Assembly: GCA_965204295.1 (NCBI GenBank)
Contig: OZ241973.1
Span: 1,116,001 to 1,180,000 of the forward strand
Direction: 5' to 3'
Origin: JAWKWH01 sp965204295
GTDB lineage: Bacteria > Pseudomonadota > Alphaproteobacteria > Rhizobiales > Rhizobiaceae
Length of the DNA stretch: 64,000 nucleotides
This document shows positions 60,743 through 64,000 of this stretch, in pieces (the stretch's first letter is position 1; every line of letters starts with the position of its first letter). Below the pieces are notes generated by a model. That model did no database searches. It was not told where the DNA came from and saw only the letters and a program-made list of their open reading frames with translations. The position numbers and the translations under genes are program-made.

Positions 60743-61159
60743 GCCGGAAGTTGGAAACGCGGCGACACTTATCGGCCAGGTCCGGCGAACTCAACCCTTC
60801 TTTCGACGCACAGGAAATCGGTCGCCGACGGCAAAATGCCGTTCAGGCCGCCGTCTGGATCGTCCAGGCCAAACCAGTTCGTGGTCGCGGAACCGCGGAA
60901 GGCTTCGTTCCGGTCGCCGAACGCGGCGTGGCCGTTGTGCCGGCAAGCGCATGATAAACGGACATTTCCCGATCGCGGGCCGATGCGGCTTAGCCGGGCG
61001 CATCCGCTTGACACCGGGGCTCGCGCCGCATTATATCCCGCGCGTCCATGAGGCGACGCATATCGCTGCCCGGATTTATGAACGGCCACCGCGAAATTCA
61101 CGACCGGGATTGTAAGAATGAAGATTCCCGCGGCTGATCGAACGAAGGGCTTTTGGTGC
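60743..61159. other. Gene-free region containing the tRNA promoter
   Basis: About 415 bases without a credible gene separate the oxidoreductase from tRNA-Met. The strongest signal is a sigma-70-type promoter at 61008-61036, listed separately. Short open frames in the region lack any similarity. Confidence 0.6.
61008..61036 (+). promoter_or_regulatory. Sigma-70-type promoter upstream of tRNA-Met
   Basis: TTGACA at 61008-61013 and TTATAT at 61031-61036 are separated by exactly 17 bases, close to consensus. The start site would be about 115 bases before the tRNA, so a processed leader is expected, or the promoter belongs to something else. Confidence 0.5.
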
Positions 61160-61236
61160 GGCGGGGTAGCTCAGTTGGTTAGAGCGGCGGAATCATAATC
61201 CGCGTGTCGGGGGTTCAAGTCCCTCCCTCGCTACCA
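61160..61236 (+). tRNA. tRNA-Met (anticodon CAT)
   Basis: The 77-base sequence folds into a cloverleaf: acceptor GGCGGGG with CCTCGCT (two wobble pairs), D-arm GCTC...GAGC, anticodon arm GCGGA-ATCATAA-TCCGC with CAT, T-arm GGGGG-TTCAAGT-CCCTC, and an encoded CCA. The body matches the rhizobial elongator methionine tRNA rather than initiator tRNA or tRNA-Ile(CAT). The 3' end is followed at once by prophage debris, making it a plausible integration site. Confidence 0.93.
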
Positions 61237-61374
61237 AGTTTTCCCCTTGGTTATCAAGTGGTTGATGGGAAAGCTTACCGATGCAAGGCAAGGCGAAAAT
61301 CCGTTTGTGTGCGCATTTGTGTGCGTTGTGCGCGCGCTACGGACACGGTTTTTTCATCACGCCCCTTGCAGGCG

Positions 61375-61662
61375 TCATCCGCGCGGCAATGTCGCCAGGG
61401 CTTCCCGGTATGCCCGCGCCGCCTGCCCTGCTATCAGATCGGACGCCCAGCCTTGGATTTTCACATCGCCGGAAGGCGGCTTCACGTCGTAAGCGGCCTT
61501 GCCCTTGCGTGCTATCAGCACGCAATCGCGCACCCGCAGCGGCGCGCATAGCAGCGTGAACAGCGCCAGTTCGCGCCCCCCGTCGCGCCGGTTGATCGGC
61601 GGCGCTAGAATCGCCAGATCGACAATTCGGGCATTCAGCTTCGGCGGGGCGCGTTCAGTCAT
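61375..61662 (-). CDS. Small prophage-associated unknown protein
   Basis: This 95-residue protein (MTERAPPKLNARIVDLAILA start) shows LRVRDCVLIARKGKAAYDVK and GWASDLIAGQAARAYREALA. It overlaps the portal-protein stop by eight bases, as do genes in phage operons. The family is not recognised; a remote likeness to small SpoVG-like DNA-associated proteins is possible but unsupported. Confidence 0.5.
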   Translation of the reverse strand: MTERAPPKLNARIVDLAILAPPINRRDGGRELALFTLLCAPLRVRDCVLIARKGKAAYDVKPPSGDVKIQGWASDLIAGQAARAYREALATLPRG

Positions 61663-62562
61663 CGGCCAGCGCCACAAGTTCGAGCGCGCGCCCAGGATCG
61701 ATCCCGGCGGCCTTGGCTTCCGCCAGCGCCGCAACGATGCCGGACAAGGCCCGCGCCCGTCCGCCGGCGTCGTAAGCCTGCAAGGGGCGCATCACGTCCA
61801 GCGCCACCGGTTCGCCCAGCTTGTCGGTCGCTTCCTCACCGATCAGCGCGGCAATCGGTTGAAGGCACCATTGCGCAAGATGCCGTTGACCTTCGCGCAC
61901 CACCAGCCCGGTCGCGCTCGAAGCCATCATCGCAGGCAGAATGCCGAACGCCATGCCGACGGCTTCCCGCGCCGCCTGGAGCGTTTCCGCCGTCATCGCC
62001 CGCGCCAGGTCCGGCGTCATCGCCATGGGCTTCCAGTCGGCCATCGGAGCCGGTCCGCCCGCCGCCGCCACGTTGACGCTTTCGCGGATCATCACCTTGC
62101 CCCGGTTGCCGCGAAAGCCGCGCGCCAGGGATTCCAGATCCGTCGCCGCAGCTTCCGGGAAGGGAAGCACCGCCGTGCCTATCGGCGCCAGCTCGTAGAC
62201 TTCGGCCAAAGCGGTTTCCACCGCCTGGAGCATTCCGGCGGTCAGGTTCGCCCGGCGTAGCGGCGCTTGCCCGTAGTACGGCGCGGCAGGATCGGCCCCG
62301 ATCCGAAAATGAAGCACTTCGCCGGCCAGCGCCGTTTGATCCCGTCCGCCGCCAGCCTCCGATACCTGGACGCGATAGGCCACCGGCTTGCCGTCCTTGG
62401 TCGTCAAATCCCAATCCGCCGCCGGGATCGCGCCGGCGTCGCGGATCAGGAACAGGGCTTCACCGCGTAGCACCATTGAGCGCGCCGCCAGCGCCAGCGT
62501 CCGCCGCTTGTTCAGGCGTCGCCATGTATTCGGCCAAGCGCCGGAACGCTTCGTCAACGATG
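61655..62562 (-). pseudogene. Truncated and frameshifted phage portal protein
   Basis: The frame from about 62476 (MVLRGEALFLI) downward encodes a phage portal protein C-terminal part: AADWDLTTKDGKPVAYRVQV, LAGEVLHFRIGADPAAPYYG, PLRRANLTAGMLQAVETALA and RARALSGIVAALAEAKAAG near the end. The region just upstream (62480-62562) continues better in another frame (GDVPPIVDEAFRRLAEYMAT), so a frameshift separates the N-terminal portion, and more upstream sequence is missing. The long open frame to 63049 is fortuitous there. This is a decayed prophage fragment. Confidence 0.75.
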
Positions 62563-62906
62563 GGCGGAACGTCGCCGGGGAAGTCGCCAGATATTGCCCC
62601 CTGTCAAATCTGTTTCGGCGGGCGGGCGCTGAAATCGAGGAAAACCGGATGCAAAAAAACGCCTGACCGCATGAATTGGCGGGAATGGCGCGAAGGAGCC
62701 GTGTCGTAATCGTGGCGTCCTGATTGTGGAGGCCACGAGATAATCTTTCTTTCTCACCTTTGGAACTCGACTTTTCAAAGTAAGCGCTGTTCCAGGATTT
62801 ATCTTTGCAGAGGTTATCCGGTTGTGAACCAAAACTGATACGTTTGGAAGAATAAATAGCACTATTCCGATCGGGCACACACATCAGGCCGCGCTTTGAT
62901 ATTACG
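62563..62906. other. Junction between prophage debris and AT-rich DNA
   Basis: About 340 bases without a credible gene. GC content drops visibly toward the right. No terminal repeat or integrase remnant is recognisable. Confidence 0.5.
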
Positions 62907-63602
62907 TTAGTGAATTTCAGGATCGAAAACACAGAACATGATAACTTCATATATTTCAATAGTTTTTTTATCATGCCAAGCCCAATCATCCGAGAAGTTA
63001 GCGCCAATAATTGCCAGTTCAGTAAAATCAGTACCAGATAAATTCGCATCTAATAGATTCGCATCTTCTCCCTCATCACTTGGCGAATCTTCAGAAGATA
63101 AAACTCGAATGAGAGGGAAAACTGTCACAATCGTCGTAACCTGCATTCGAAACCCGCTCGGATGACTGACGATAAACATTGGATCTCCGGCGTCAGTCAT
63201 TGGGTTTGCAAAACTCAAGGGTTCATAATTTTCGGGAAAAGCGCCTTCCGATATCTCCACCGGCTCTCGCTGAAGCCGGAAGAACTCGCCGGGGTCTGTG
63301 TCCGAAAGATGCCCAAACATTACGCCAAAATCTTCGGGCGCCGACCGAATTCCCATATCGGGATACAAGTGCGGTGCGGCACAGTGTCTGTTAGTCATTA
63401 TATGACGTTCGCTAATTAACACGGCCGAACAGGGCAGCAGGCACGTCGCACCGCTTGATCTTGATTCTGCCAAAACATGAAAACGACCGACCGAGTTGCG
63501 TGGAGCACCTAAGATTTCAAGCCTTGGAACGTCGATAAAATCAGTTTGGTATTTCCTACGTTGGGGATCCCAAATTACAGATACTTCATCACAACGCTCC
63601 AT
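62907..63602 (-). CDS. Trypsin-like serine protease domain with pentapeptide-repeat tail
   Basis: This 231-residue protein shows an S1-like serine protease segment: CSAVLISERHIMTNRHC with the catalytic-type histidine, an aspartate-containing region (DPGEFF), and GDPMFIVSHPSGFRM, where bacterial trypsin-like proteases have a turn near the nucleophile. No GDSGG motif is seen, so activity is uncertain. The C-terminal part reads ANLLDANLSGTDFTELAIIG then ANFSDD, which fits pentapeptide repeats (A[N/D]LxX). The gene is AT-rich and lies beside prophage debris. The frame stays open a little upstream of the ATG, so the N-terminus is not fixed. Confidence 0.6.
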   Translation of the reverse strand: MERCDEVSVIWDPQRRKYQTDFIDVPRLEILGAPRNSVGRFHVLAESRSSGATCLLPCSAVLISERHIMTNRHCAAPHLYPDMGIRSAPEDFGVMFGHLSDTDPGEFFRLQREPVEISEGAFPENYEPLSFANPMTDAGDPMFIVSHPSGFRMQVTTIVTVFPLIRVLSSEDSPSDEGEDANLLDANLSGTDFTELAIIGANFSDDWAWHDKKTIEIYEVIMFCVFDPEIH

Positions 63603-64000
63603 CCCAGGAACACCTTCACCGAACGCTTGTAAATCTGGCCTTAAATTGGCGCTCGCGAATTAGGATGGTTTGAATGTACACGTTCTCTCTTCAGCGCTTT
63701 ATGCGTGTACCATAGTAGATACGCCTCCCAAAAAGATGAAACAGGAAACTACCGATAGGACTTTAACAGCAAAAAAATTGTGTCACTTTACCGCGTACCT
63801 TCTGGATATTGCAGCGTTGGCTCCATTTCCGGTAGCTCTTACATAACTATCTCTAAGAACTTCGAAATGGAAGCGAACGGGGCTATCAAAGGATAATGAA
63901 CTAGGCGTCGATCTTCTAACAGTGTAACTTATTACACCCCTTTCGCAAATACATGGATGTGGAGTCGTGTTAGGCGCGGCTGTTATTACCCCTGCAATTT
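63603..64000. other. AT-rich tail without a recognisable gene
   Basis: The last 400 bases are AT-rich and contain no open frame above about 50 codons. The composition is unlike the core regions and fits an acquired island that extends beyond the window. Confidence 0.6.

Noticed and set aside
62563..63049. Upstream part of the open frame that ends in the portal protein
   Set aside because: It has no portal similarity and crosses into AT-rich DNA; the true N-terminal part continues in another frame.
1..64000. CRISPR array or rRNA genes
   Set aside because: No regularly spaced repeats and no rRNA-like sequence were seen anywhere in the window.

Overview
The window is GC-rich chromosomal DNA from an alphaproteobacterium, most likely a member of the Hyphomicrobiales (Rhizobiales). 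The evidence is the linked cell-cycle set chpT / ctrA / FliJ-like / sciP, GANTC sites clustered upstream of ctrA, the neighbourhood nit / DUF1178 / ubiG / lysC / ptsP / prfA / prmC / DUF4167 / clpB, and RutR-type operators. This placement rests on family recognition and gene order, not on a search.

Layout. 1-11640 is conserved core: a nitrilase-family amidase, DUF1178, ubiG, lysC, ptsP, prfA-prmC, a DUF4167 gene with an apparent single-base frameshift, and clpB behind a heat-shock-type promoter. 11750-25117 holds a ThDP enzyme and a phenylacetate catabolic region: paaABCDE, a hotdog thioesterase, PaaX, a TetR regulator, paaK, paaI, a cytochrome P450 and paaZ. 25110-30303 holds an MFS exporter and the protocatechuate/4-hydroxybenzoate genes pcaB, pcaG, pcaH, pcaC and pobA. 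30366-40980 is a reductive pyrimidine catabolism region: an NMT1-type ABC transporter, dihydropyrimidinase, an M20-family ureidopropionase, an omega-aminotransferase, two RutR-like regulators and palindromic operators. Two unfamiliar small genes are interleaved there. 41258-49518 contains a secreted cysteine-containing protein, fused insertion-sequence debris, and a branched-chain-type ABC transporter between two histone-deacetylase-family hydrolases; its LivF gene is broken by an apparent short deletion. 49798-52513 is a short acyl-CoA/haem-type operon. 52714-58443 is a second core block: a coiled-coil protein, EipA, ChpT, CtrA, a FliJ-like protein, SciP and MnmA. 58484-60733 carries a nucleotide-sugar aminotransferase/oxidoreductase pair. 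61160-64000 has a tRNA-Met followed by prophage debris and an AT-rich tail with a trypsin-like/pentapeptide-repeat protein.

How it works together. The catabolic blocks feed aromatic acids to CoA-thioester (paa) and ortho-cleavage (pca) routes, and pyrimidines to beta-alanine and a semialdehyde. Neither aromatic route is complete here: paaF/G/H/J, pcaD, pcaIJF and dihydropyrimidine dehydrogenase are not in the window. The most unusual parts are the double-deacetylase/ABC-transporter locus with damaged ATPases, the nuclease-like gene translationally linked to a pyrimidine transporter ATPase, and the protease/pentapeptide gene in the tRNA-linked island. No CRISPR array, rRNA or intact transposon was found.
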